Assembly: GCA_023249715.1 (NCBI GenBank)
Contig: JAHFCA010000002.1
Location: forward strand, 1-15,009
Origin: Elusimicrobiota bacterium
GTDB taxonomy: Bacteria; Elusimicrobiota; Elusimicrobia; 2-02-FULL-39-32
Direction: 5' to 3'
Length of the DNA: 15,009 nucleotides
Shown here: positions 7,038 to 15,009 of the stretch, piece after piece
Numbering within the stretch: position 1 is the first letter of the stretch
Layout of the letters: each line of letters begins with the position of its first letter
Notes under the pieces: generated by a model
What the model saw: the letters and a program-made list of their open reading frames with translations, nothing else
What the model was told of the DNA's origin: nothing
The model's database searches: none
Position numbers and translations under genes: made by a program

Positions 7038-7067
7038 AAGACAATGGTGGGCGTGTTTATCTATACT
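7038..7067 (+). promoter_or_regulatory. possible promoter for the leader ORF and giant gene
   Basis: TATACT at 7062-7067 is a good -10 box. The best -35 match is AAGACA at 7038-7043 with an 18-bp spacer, which is weak. Start of transcription would fall near 7074, only about two bases before the leader ATG at 7076. The mRNA could therefore be leaderless or nearly so. Confidence 0.45.
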
Positions 7068-7075
7068 ATGGGTGT

Positions 7076-7174
7076 ATGGATAAGAAACTGTTTTATTTAT
7101 ATACGGACACTTATCTTCTAAAAGCAAAACGGCACTTGCACGCGCGCGTTAAAAGAGATTTTAAATTCGCATGA
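7076..7174 (+). CDS. 32-residue leader peptide overlapping the giant gene
   Basis: A 32-codon ORF (MDKKLFYLYTDTYLLKAKRH, then a basic end HARVKRDFKFA). Its TGA (7172-7174) overlaps the ATG of the giant ORF (7171-7173) in the form ATGA, the classic sign of translational coupling. The peptide is basic and aromatic, without a recognisable motif. There is no good Shine-Dalgarno before its ATG, but the likely transcription start lies almost at the ATG, so it may be translated from a leaderless message. The giant gene also lacks a strong ribosome site (only AGAGAT more than 10 bp away), so ribosomes finishing this ORF may be what loads it. Chance overlap remains possible. Confidence 0.5.
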   Translation: MDKKLFYLYTDTYLLKAKRHLHARVKRDFKFA

Positions 7175-10100
7175 TTCAGTTTTGGATGGATAAAAAAAAT
7201 AGAAACTGGTTGCAGACAACCGCGGGAGTTGTGGCGATCAGTTTTTTATTTAGCGTCATCGCCGCGCCCTTTGCGCAGGCTTCCCTCTGGGACGAACGGC
7301 GGAAGGCTGTCAAAGAATTCCAGAGCAAACAAGAGCCCATCCAACTTGCCTCTTTGGCGGGCACTTCCTTAAGTTTTAACAGTTTCCTAACGCCACTCCC
7401 GAATCTACAGATAAGTCCCTTTAAGTCTCGCGTTCCATCTGGCCTGCCGTTCGAGATTGTCTCCCGTTTAGCACCCTACGGGCAAATGGAAAGAAGTTAT
7501 GTTGCCGCAGGAAAACCCCTTGTGATTCTTATTCAAGATGCCCACGGGATCTACAGCGTTCAAAAAAATATCGCTTTACTTTTAAAAGAGCTAACCGCGC
7601 AGGGCGCAAAGTACATTGGTTTGGAAGGCGCGCACGGGCGAATGAAGGGGCTGGACGAGTTTAGAAATTATCCCAACAAGGGGACTTTAAACGAGGCGGC
7701 CGGCGTTTTATTAAAGGAAGGTCTCTTAAGCGGGGCGGAGGTTGCGGCCTTAAGCGCGCCCATTCAAAGCGGGGCGATCTATTTTGGGGTGGAAGATCAG
7801 AGAAAATATCAGGAACAAATCGAAACATTTAAAAAGACTCTGCGCCGTCAAAAACAGGTTCAGAAGGAAATTGAGGCGATGGGGAAAGAGATTTCAAACC
7901 GCAAAATCCGCGTCTATCCCAAAGATCTCTACGCTTTAGATCAAGCGCGAACGAATTATGAAAACGGAAATACGAATTTGGCTGGGTGGGTTGGGAGTTT
8001 GCGGGATGCGGGCTTTGTCCCTGAGAAGAGTATGAATTTAAATCGGTACATTCAAGCCCACGCAATCGAAAAGAGCCTCGATTTTAAACAGGCGGGCATT
8101 GAACAGAAGAAAGTTTTGGAAGAGTTGTCCAACAAGCTAACTTCAGAGGAATTGAAGAATTTACTGGAAGAAAGCATTGCTTATCGTCTGGGAAGAATTG
8201 GTTATGGGGATTTCTACCGCGCTTTAACCACGCGGTGCGAGAAAGCAGGGGTGCCCCTCTCTACAGAGATGCGGACTTATATGCGTTATCTTGCGTTAGT
8301 GGAAGGGATCGATCAGGAGGGTTTGTTTCAGGAACTAAAACAATGCGGGGAGGAATCCTACTCCGATTTAACTAAAAACAGCGAGACAGCGAAGAAATTA
8401 TATCAGGAGGATACAATCTATCGACTGTTGTCGAAAGCGGTTGATTTTAAGTTAAGCCCTGAGGAGTGGGAGGAATATCGCAAGAGCAGCGCCAAATTTT
8501 CAACCCTAACCACTCCACTTTCCAACGAACTCACGAGCCTATTAGAAAATGTATTCCGTTTTAACGAACTCTCACACGAGCGAAACCATATCTTTGTAGA
8601 GAAACTGCTTGAAAGAATGAGCTCCAGTGATCGCTTGCCGCTTTCCGTGTTGGTGGCAGGGGGCTACCACAGCAAGGGGATTGAAGAGATATTAAGGGGA
8701 AAAAATATTTCTTTCATTACGGTGCGCCCGCAGATGGATACAGATGAGATCGCAAAAGACTACCATCCCCTTCAAGCGTTCAAGAGAAAGGCTCTGCCCT
8801 TGGAGAAGCTATTTTTGCCGGAGAAGGTCACGCTGTCTCCGCCGTTGGTCTTGAACGGGATCCTTAAAGGAGGAAGCGCGCCGGGCTTTTTACGGGCCTC
8901 GGCGGTTATTTTGGACGAGATGAAGGGAGTAAGCGGGCAGAGAGCGTTATTAAAGGAAGAGGGTTGGTTAAAAAAGGGGAAAGTGTTCGGCGGGATTGTC
9001 AATGGCATTCGAGTTATAGCGTCGGAAAGCGGAAATATTGAGGATTTAAAATTTGAATTGAATTCTGCGCGGCTTGACCCCAACAATTTTGAAATTCGCC
9101 AAACCAATCCCATTGGAACCAGTGAAAGGGCCAATGCCATTGCCATGCAAAGGGAGGAACCTTCCGATTATCGAACCACGGCGGTTTGGTCTGTGGCCAT
9201 CATGAGAACTGCCATTGAAATCCCCGCGCAATCGATGGAACGCGTGAATCGCTTAATTGAGCACGGCGCGTTCAAAATTGTGAAGGCCTCACAAAAGACC
9301 AGCCGCATGAGTATGGTGAAGCTGCCCAACGGAACGCCGAAGTGGCTGGTAGATATGTACGAAATTGGGGTTGCTCCTTTCTGGGAGAGCCCGCTTCTTG
9401 CGGCGTTGATTGGAGGCTTAACGGTAGTTGTGGCCGGTGGAATTTTGCTGCTGGTCTCAATGATGATCGGCGCGCCCTTTTCATTCTTTTTCGATTGGAA
9501 TTTTGTTGGCGCCTCCTACCAAACAACCATGTCCGTCTCTTTGATTTTGATGATTGCCCAAAGTTTTTCCAGCATTTTAGGAACGCATCTATTTGATCTG
9601 CTGCACCAAAAGGCCGGCAAGAAGATTGGGAATTCTGCAGGGAAGGCCAACTTCGTTGCATTGAGTTTATCCTCAGTTGCCGCATTGTCTTTAGGACTTC
9701 AAATCCCTCTTCCATATTTGACCGATCTCACTGCTCTTGTGGTTCAATCTTTGCCGCATTCTGCCTCCGGGTTTCTTGTGACGGCATTGATTAACAACCT
9801 TGGTTACGGCATTGCGCACACCCTATATCACTTTATTCACAACGCTTCTCACCCCAGCGAAGAGAGAATGAGCGCTGCCGTCCTCGAGCAGATACTTTTA
9901 AATGGCGCCGGCAAGGGCGTAAAATCGAAGGCTCTAAAGATTCCGGCCGTAACCCACCCCCAATGGCATGGCTATAAGATTGTCTTCAGCGAAGAGTTCT
10001 CTAAAGATGTTCGATCTCATCCTAACATGCAAACGAACATCGCCAATGCGATGCTGCCCAATTTAAGCCAACGTCTTGCCAATCCGAAAACTTTGATGAA

Positions 10101-13100
10101 CGGTTTAGCGCAAGGGAAAGACCTCTTGGGAGTCTATAGGATTAAAAATGGGAAGAAGCGGCTGTATTTTAGTTTCGATCAGGAACAAAAAATAGTGAAG
10201 CTGCTCGCATTCAAGATCAAAGCGGAGATGGCGGCGGGAGATGGTGACACAAAATTGGAAGCTCTGCACCATATTGCGGAGGTGAACGTTGATTCTAATA
10301 AATTGATTCGCGATTCAAAAGAGGCTGAGCGCCTCATGAATCTATTATTTAGCCCCGCTCCGCAGACTACCGCTCCCCAAAGGTTCGATGATCTGCTTGA
10401 ACTTATTGAGGACGATCCCACCTATTTGGAGCGTTTGGGGGGGTCGATGTTTATCCCTATTCAGAAAGCCTCTTCCGCGGCAGACATTGTAAACTTGATC
10501 GTAAGTCTGGAGACTTTGGAGGATGAGTCCCCTTTAAGCGCTCTGGAGCTCATCGTGGAATTGGAAGCGGATGCCGCAAAAGAGAATAAAAGCTTAAGCG
10601 ATTTGGTAAATGAATCGAACTATTCGCCGGAGACGAAACAGGCTCTTAAAAGCTTTTTGAAGGGATTTGAAATTGATTGGGGCAGGACCTCTTCGCAGAT
10701 CATCAAGACTGTGGAGGATGTATTCAAGAGCGAGGCCGCGGATAGCGAGTCGTTGGCTTATCTGTACAGCTATTTGAAATTGATCGGCGCGCATTCCCTT
10801 GCCGTCCAGATCCATGAGAAATTAGAGCAGTGGATTGTGGCCGTTGATCCTGTTTATTCGATCAACAGTTTAGCGGGATTCCTTCGAAAGAGGTATAGAA
10901 TAGATAAGAGACGCGCCGTTAAAGAGGCGAATGCGATTGTGGAGTTGACCTTGGACAAAGAGAATGGACAGAGAGCTTCGGCTCTGGCAGACTACTTAGG
11001 CGCGGAATTTGGCGTTAACGCCGTCGTGGCCTTGGAGGACGCCACAGAGATCGTTAACAGGATGGAATGGACCAGAGGCATGGCGCCGGTTTTGGAGCGG
11101 ATTATGAAAGTGTTGTCTTTAGATTTCTCTGGCGCTATGGAAATTCTTGAACGGATTTCAAATCAGATTGCCTTGGACAAACTCATTGAAGTGCAGACAA
11201 GATATTTTATTGATAAGGAAGGGATGTCTCCAGAAGAAGCAAGGGGCCATGTTCGCGCCATGCTTTCAAAAAACGCTTCAGATGAGACGGAGATTCGGCT
11301 GCCTCCAGAACTCGCTGCTTTAGCCGACGGGATCCAAGGGCAATTCAGCGGCAGGTTGAGCCTTTCGTTCGCGGACGCCGTTTGGATTGTTTTAGAGGCA
11401 GAGTCCGCGCTCCCTAAAGCCATGGACGGGAACGTGGACGGCGCTGTGTTGGATCTAGCGTTGGTATTAAACCATAAATTTTCTGAAAAATTGAATACGG
11501 ATTCGGCCATCGAGCTAGCCGCGTTTTCCGTGAACCGCGCGTTCTTGATTCGAAAGGGCATCGCCTTTATAGAAAATCTACAAAGCAACCGGAATTTAAA
11601 AGCTCCGCAAGCGTTCAGGAGCGCTCTTGACAGCATCGACCGCAAGCTGAAGATTATTGAACTGAACCTCCAAAACGATGAATATCCAGTCTCCGATGAA
11701 ATAGCAGATCTGGCGGATCTTCTAATTCAACTATTCGGAATCTCCCGCCACAACGCTGAGTCCGTTGCCGTGAATTTAAACACCGCTCACTTTCAGCAGA
11801 ATCTGGATGAAAAGGATATGGTAGCTCTTATCGGCCGGTCTTTAGGGCGGCCTGTCGGAATACGGCGGGCTTTGCAAGAGAGCGAATTTGCGCAAATTTT
11901 GAATCTGATTACATTAACAGACTCTCTGCGTCAATCATTTGATTATTTAAGAAATTCCAGCCGCGAGGAGATTGTAAATTCTTCGGTGCGCTTCAGTTTG
12001 ATCTACGAGGTCCTTCAAGCGCTTTATGAGTACGCTTACCCAGGGGTTGAACAAGAGGGTGTCGAACCGATTCTCCCCGATGCGGGCGAAATTCCCGAGA
12101 TTAAGGCCGAGGCGCCTGTGGGAAGCGTTGTCGAATTGCCCGAAAGCGATGCGGGCGATCCGGAGGAGACAGCAGCCCGGGAGAATGCCATGCAAAGACT
12201 CGAGAGGGGCAGTCTGCTCTCGTTGGAGCATAGCGACCTGCGCAACTCCCTTATGAGTGTGTTCAAAGGGCCGGTGTGGTATGAAAAATATATTGCGCCG
12301 GTTTTGGATTCGGTTGTATTCGGTGGAATGGCCGCCGTTTTTTCAGCTTTGTTCGTGATCGGGGCGCTGGTTTCGTTGGGGATTCCCGTTGACAGCTCCG
12401 GGGCAGTGCTTAAGGGAACGCTCCTATTTTTTGCAGTGCTCTATCTTCACGATCGGATGTTGAACAGATATTTTTCATCGTTGTTCAAAAAGGCAGGTCG
12501 GGCGGTTAGGATTGAGCCGCGCATTGAGTTGAGAAAAAATTATCTTATCGCCACGGCGATTATGGCCCTGCTTGCAGGGGTGTGTTTAAGCGCTGTTCTC
12601 CCATTCAGAGCAGTTCAACTGTTAGAGATTTTGTTCTACGGCGCCGCTGCCTACGTTTTCATACGGGCTTATTACACAATGTCTCATAATTTAACGGCTT
12701 CCCCTCCCGTCTCCGTTGCGATATTCGAACCCCAGGAGTACCAAGTTTTTTCAAAGGTGAAAGATACAATGGAAGATATTGTTTCTCTGATAATGAAGAA
12801 CGGTTTCTATTCCATTGGGGACAATATCTTCAGAATCGAGGAGCTTGAACATTTAAGAAACCCTTATACTACGCGATGGTTGATCCAAGGGCGAAAATTC
12901 AAATCGGTGGTGATGACAAGCGTTGGGGATTCAAGCCAAGGCAGATTGCGCGCGGCAGAGCTTGCGGCAAATCTGGTTGGAAGAATTCAGGCCGGAGAAA
13001 GCCTTCTACTGCTGATTTTATGGTTGAGGAGCTCTTCCTCTTTGGAAATCGCTCTGAAAACATTGCGCAAGCCGAAACTAAACCCCTCCTCGATTGCTTC

Positions 13101-15009
13101 GGCGAGCGAACTCTTAAAAAAATTGGATGCGTTGGCTAAAGATCGTAGCCTAACTTCTGCAGCTCAACTTTCGGTTGTCTATAAGAGCTATTTGCGCCAA
13201 ATCCGTGATTCTAATTTATATCGGGCGGTTTACCGCTTAGAAAGCATGGCCTACAGAAAAATATTGGGGGATCGTTTCGAATCTGCCAGCTTATTGATTC
13301 CAACTGGCAGTTCAAAACAGGATGAAACTGTTTTGCGCCAAGTATTAAGTGAATTAGGCAAATCCCTCTCCCAGCTAATTCAGGTCGCGGAGTATCGAGA
13401 TCAAATTCACAGTTATGGCCAGACCCGCAATTTAGGGGATTTGGAACAGTCCATGGAGCGAGGGGTTACGGTTCCATCGATGCTGGCAATTCGTGAGTTA
13501 AGGGAGGAAATTTCGTTGTTGGCCGCTAAATTAAATGTGAGCGTTGCCGAGCTTACAGATTTGGCAAATGAATGCTATCGGGACGGTCCTTGGAAGTCTG
13601 CGGAAGTTCTCATGGCCGATTCAAGTCCTATGGCACAGCTTCAGCTCCTATTATTGAGCTTAGAAAGATACTCTTTTGAAGGGTTGGATTCGGAGGCATA
13701 TTTGAAAGAGGTAGCGCGGTTAAAGGAAGCGCTTGCCCAAAAAAGATCCCTAAGCGCCGATCAACTGATTGGAGAGGCGCGGAAAGTGTTTGCCGATGCG
13801 GGGCAGCACTTTGAGGTTTCCTCTGAATATCAGGTGCCCATTTCTGATGAAAAGGCGCTCCTGTATATGGCCGTTGCAGGATTTAAAAGCGGTGTTTTTA
13901 AGGGAGGCAAAGACAGCAAATTGGGGCGAACTTTTTATGTGAGCGCCGATCGGATCCCTTATGAGAGTTTTTCAAAAGGAAATAAATTAAGCTTAGAGTC
14001 CTACGGACAGTGCATCTTTTGCATGAACGAAAAAAAGATTCCGGTAATCGCTATTCTTTTGAATGAGCCTAATTTTGCCATCGTTTATGGAAGTAGAAAA
14101 ATTGCGTTGGAGCTGGCGCAGGCAGCGGCGAGCGCAGAGCGCGAGCCCGTTGGAGAAAATTCCCAGCAGCCGATCTCTCAAACACCTCTGTTATCGGTTG
14201 GATGGGGGCTGGTTGGGCTTACGTTTTTAATGGGAGGTATGGCGGGCGATCCAGCTATAGGAACGCTCGTTTTAACTGTTGCAGCAGCGGCACAGGCTGT
14301 CTCCACCGCGCTCGAGATCTCTAGAGCAACAAAACTCAAACATTGGAAAAAGGAGCAATTTACTACTTTGTCCGACGTGGAAAGAGAGTTGAGAGCGCTT
14401 CCCTTTGAGCAAAAAGGGGTGCAAGCAAAAAAGAGAATGATTAAGAGATACCTCAACCGCACTATCCAAGAGCGGATGGCAAATGAGGAAATCTTAAGAA
14501 AAGATCGGCAAGAATTGGAAGATTTGATGGGCCGAATTGCGATCTTACAGGGGTTGGATGAAAGACGGGCAAAAATCTACATGAAGCAGTTGTTTGGTTC
14601 GCGTGTGGAGTTTGTTCCTATAAAAAGCAATCTGCTTTCCATATTTGAAACGAAGCCTGCGGGGATACTGGCGGATTTGCCGTTGGATGAAGCACAGGCG
14701 GCTCATTTTAAATCTTTACACGAGGAAAAATATGCCCTTTCTCTCTGGGCGGCGCGCATGATGGATGCAAAATCCGTGGGGGTGCGTCAAATTGACGGCG
14801 TGATTGTGGGGGACATCAACAGTTGGTTTGAAGAGGGCTCTGCTGCGAAAATACGGGGCGAATGGGTTGACAATCATTTACGCATTGCTTTGGAAGATGG
14901 GCGGGAAACCGCAGTAACGGCGGATCAGGATATAGAGGCTATTCGATCGGCCGTCATTTTAAGATTTAATGGCGCAGTGGATATTTCCAAGCTCAAAATC
15001 ATTTCTAAA
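7171..15009 (+). CDS. giant secreted or membrane protein with TIKI/TraB-like head, 3' end beyond window
   Basis: My translation stays open for all 2613 codons to the last base, so the gene is incomplete here. Residues 13-37 form a signal sequence (hydrophobic core AGVVAISFLFSVIA, then APFAQA before S38). An ATG at 7186 would give a more basic n-region. Residues 110-525 carry spaced motifs like those of the TIKI/TraB/ChaN/EreA superfamily: IQDAHG (D123, H125), GLEGAHG (E152), ERNH (470-473) and VAGGYHSKGIEEIL (H500). Hydrophobic helices cluster at about 742-770, 786-808, 828-850 and 864-890, again at 1711-1740, 1748-1764, 1791-1836, and at 2340-2382. Long helical soluble segments lie between them. 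An acidic, proline-rich linker falls near 1637-1680, a lone CxxC at C2281/C2284 and a probable coiled coil near 2385-2470. The domain order suggests a cell-envelope protein. No catalytic role is proven, and the rest matches no family I know. Confidence 0.85.
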   Translation, partial: MIQFWMDKKNRNWLQTTAGVVAISFLFSVIAAPFAQASLWDERRKAVKEFQSKQEPIQLASLAGTSLSFNSFLTPLPNLQISPFKSRVPSGLPFEIVSRLAPYGQMERSYVAAGKPLVILIQDAHGIYSVQKNIALLLKELTAQGAKYIGLEGAHGRMKGLDEFRNYPNKGTLNEAAGVLLKEGLLSGAEVAALSAPIQSGAIYFGVEDQRKYQEQIETFKKTLRRQKQVQKEIEAMGKEISNRKIRVYPKDLYALDQARTNYENGNTNLAGWVGSLRDAGFVPEKSMNLNRYIQAHAIEKSLDFKQAGIEQKKVLEELSNKLTSEELKNLLEESIAYRLGRIGYGDFYRALTTRCEKAGVPLSTEMRTYMRYLALVEGIDQEGLFQELKQCGEESYSDLTKNSETAKKLYQEDTIYRLLSKAVDFKLSPEEWEEYRKSSAKFSTLTTPLSNELTSLLENVFRFNELSHERNHIFVEKLLERMSSSDRLPLSVLVAGGYHSKGIEEILRGKNISFITVRPQMDTDEIAKDYHPLQAFKRKALPLEKLFLPEKVTLSPPLVLNGILKGGSAPGFLRASAVILDEMKGVSGQRALLKEEGWLKKGKVFGGIVNGIRVIASESGNIEDLKFELNSARLDPNNFEIRQTNPIGTSERANAIAMQREEPSDYRTTAVWSVAIMRTAIEIPAQSMERVNRLIEHGAFKIVKASQKTSRMSMVKLPNGTPKWLVDMYEIGVAPFWESPLLAALIGGLTVVVAGGILLLVSMMIGAPFSFFFDWNFVGASYQTTMSVSLILMIAQSFSSILGTHLFDLLHQKAGKKIGNSAGKANFVALSLSSVAALSLGLQIPLPYLTDLTALVVQSLPHSASGFLVTALINNLGYGIAHTLYHFIHNASHPSEERMSAAVLEQILLNGAGKGVKSKALKIPAVTHPQWHGYKIVFSEEFSKDVRSHPNMQTNIANAMLPNLSQRLANPKTLMNGLAQGKDLLGVYRIKNGKKRLYFSFDQEQKIVKLLAFKIKAEMAAGDGDTKLEALHHIAEVNVDSNKLIRDSKEAERLMNLLFSPAPQTTAPQRFDDLLELIEDDPTYLERLGGSMFIPIQKASSAADIVNLIVSLETLEDESPLSALELIVELEADAAKENKSLSDLVNESNYSPETKQALKSFLKGFEIDWGRTSSQIIKTVEDVFKSEAADSESLAYLYSYLKLIGAHSLAVQIHEKLEQWIVAVDPVYSINSLAGFLRKRYRIDKRRAVKEANAIVELTLDKENGQRASALADYLGAEFGVNAVVALEDATEIVNRMEWTRGMAPVLERIMKVLSLDFSGAMEILERISNQIALDKLIEVQTRYFIDKEGMSPEEARGHVRAMLSKNASDETEIRLPPELAALADGIQGQFSGRLSLSFADAVWIVLEAESALPKAMDGNVDGAVLDLALVLNHKFSEKLNTDSAIELAAFSVNRAFLIRKGIAFIENLQSNRNLKAPQAFRSALDSIDRKLKIIELNLQNDEYPVSDEIADLADLLIQLFGISRHNAESVAVNLNTAHFQQNLDEKDMVALIGRSLGRPVGIRRALQESEFAQILNLITLTDSLRQSFDYLRNSSREEIVNSSVRFSLIYEVLQALYEYAYPGVEQEGVEPILPDAGEIPEIKAEAPVGSVVELPESDAGDPEETAARENAMQRLERGSLLSLEHSDLRNSLMSVFKGPVWYEKYIAPVLDSVVFGGMAAVFSALFVIGALVSLGIPVDSSGAVLKGTLLFFAVLYLHDRMLNRYFSSLFKKAGRAVRIEPRIELRKNYLIATAIMALLAGVCLSAVLPFRAVQLLEILFYGAAAYVFIRAYYTMSHNLTASPPVSVAIFEPQEYQVFSKVKDTMEDIVSLIMKNGFYSIGDNIFRIEELEHLRNPYTTRWLIQGRKFKSVVMTSVGDSSQGRLRAAELAANLVGRIQAGESLLLLILWLRSSSSLEIALKTLRKPKLNPSSIASASELLKKLDALAKDRSLTSAAQLSVVYKSYLRQIRDSNLYRAVYRLESMAYRKILGDRFESASLLIPTGSSKQDETVLRQVLSELGKSLSQLIQVAEYRDQIHSYGQTRNLGDLEQSMERGVTVPSMLAIRELREEISLLAAKLNVSVAELTDLANECYRDGPWKSAEVLMADSSPMAQLQLLLLSLERYSFEGLDSEAYLKEVARLKEALAQKRSLSADQLIGEARKVFADAGQHFEVSSEYQVPISDEKALLYMAVAGFKSGVFKGGKDSKLGRTFYVSADRIPYESFSKGNKLSLESYGQCIFCMNEKKIPVIAILLNEPNFAIVYGSRKIALELAQAAASAEREPVGENSQQPISQTPLLSVGWGLVGLTFLMGGMAGDPAIGTLVLTVAAAAQAVSTALEISRATKLKHWKKEQFTTLSDVERELRALPFEQKGVQAKKRMIKRYLNRTIQERMANEEILRKDRQELEDLMGRIAILQGLDERRAKIYMKQLFGSRVEFVPIKSNLLSIFETKPAGILADLPLDEAQAAHFKSLHEEKYALSLWAARMMDAKSVGVRQIDGVIVGDINSWFEEGSAAKIRGEWVDNHLRIALEDGRETAVTADQDIEAIRSAVILRFNGAVDISKLKIISK

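Noticed and set aside
9272..9715. 147-codon minus-strand frame
   Set aside because: It is antisense to the continuous giant reading frame and has a composition unlike a protein (arginine and serine rich, no motif).

Overview
The window looks like chromosomal DNA of an uncultivated bacterium, most likely of the PVC/Omnitrophota (former OP3) type. That assignment is an inference. It rests on the very large secreted or membrane ORF that fills the right half, the moderate GC content, and the mix of glycan-modification genes, a leuCD pair and small toxin-antitoxin modules. No rRNA, tRNA, CRISPR array or intact insertion sequence is visible.

Left part (1-2953): a small two-helix membrane protein on the minus strand is divergent from a tight plus-strand cluster. 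The cluster encodes a GNAT acetyltransferase, a DegT/DnrJ/EryC1-type PLP sugar aminotransferase and a family 2 (WbbL-like) glycosyltransferase. Together they read as a branch that makes, acetylates and transfers an amino sugar into a surface glycan.

Middle (2950-5400): on the minus strand leuC and leuD overlap by ATGA and encode isopropylmalate isomerase. A 166-bp near-palindromic element follows, then a divergent HU/IHF-like protein. The HU gene starts 2 bp beyond the element, so its whole leader is the inverted repeat. HU and the glycosyltransferase converge with interlocking stop codons.

Accessory strip (5524-6973, minus strand): an MntA-HepT nucleotidyltransferase/HEPN toxin-antitoxin pair, with a further 46-codon ORF overlapping the end of hepT. 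Then come a doubtful small ORF, a DUF2283 gene, and in-frame upstream sequence that looks like the broken N-terminus of a toxin-like gene.

Right half (7076-15009, plus strand): a divergent regulatory region has a TATAAT promoter firing left, a TATACT promoter firing right, and two 9-bp palindromes spaced 11 bp. It precedes a 32-codon leader ORF whose stop overlaps (ATGA) the start of a giant ORF. That ORF is open for 2613 codons to the window end without a stop. It has an N-terminal signal sequence, a divergent TIKI/TraB/ChaN-like domain, a long helical interior, three clusters of membrane helices and a coiled coil. This giant protein with its coupled leader is the most unusual content of the window.
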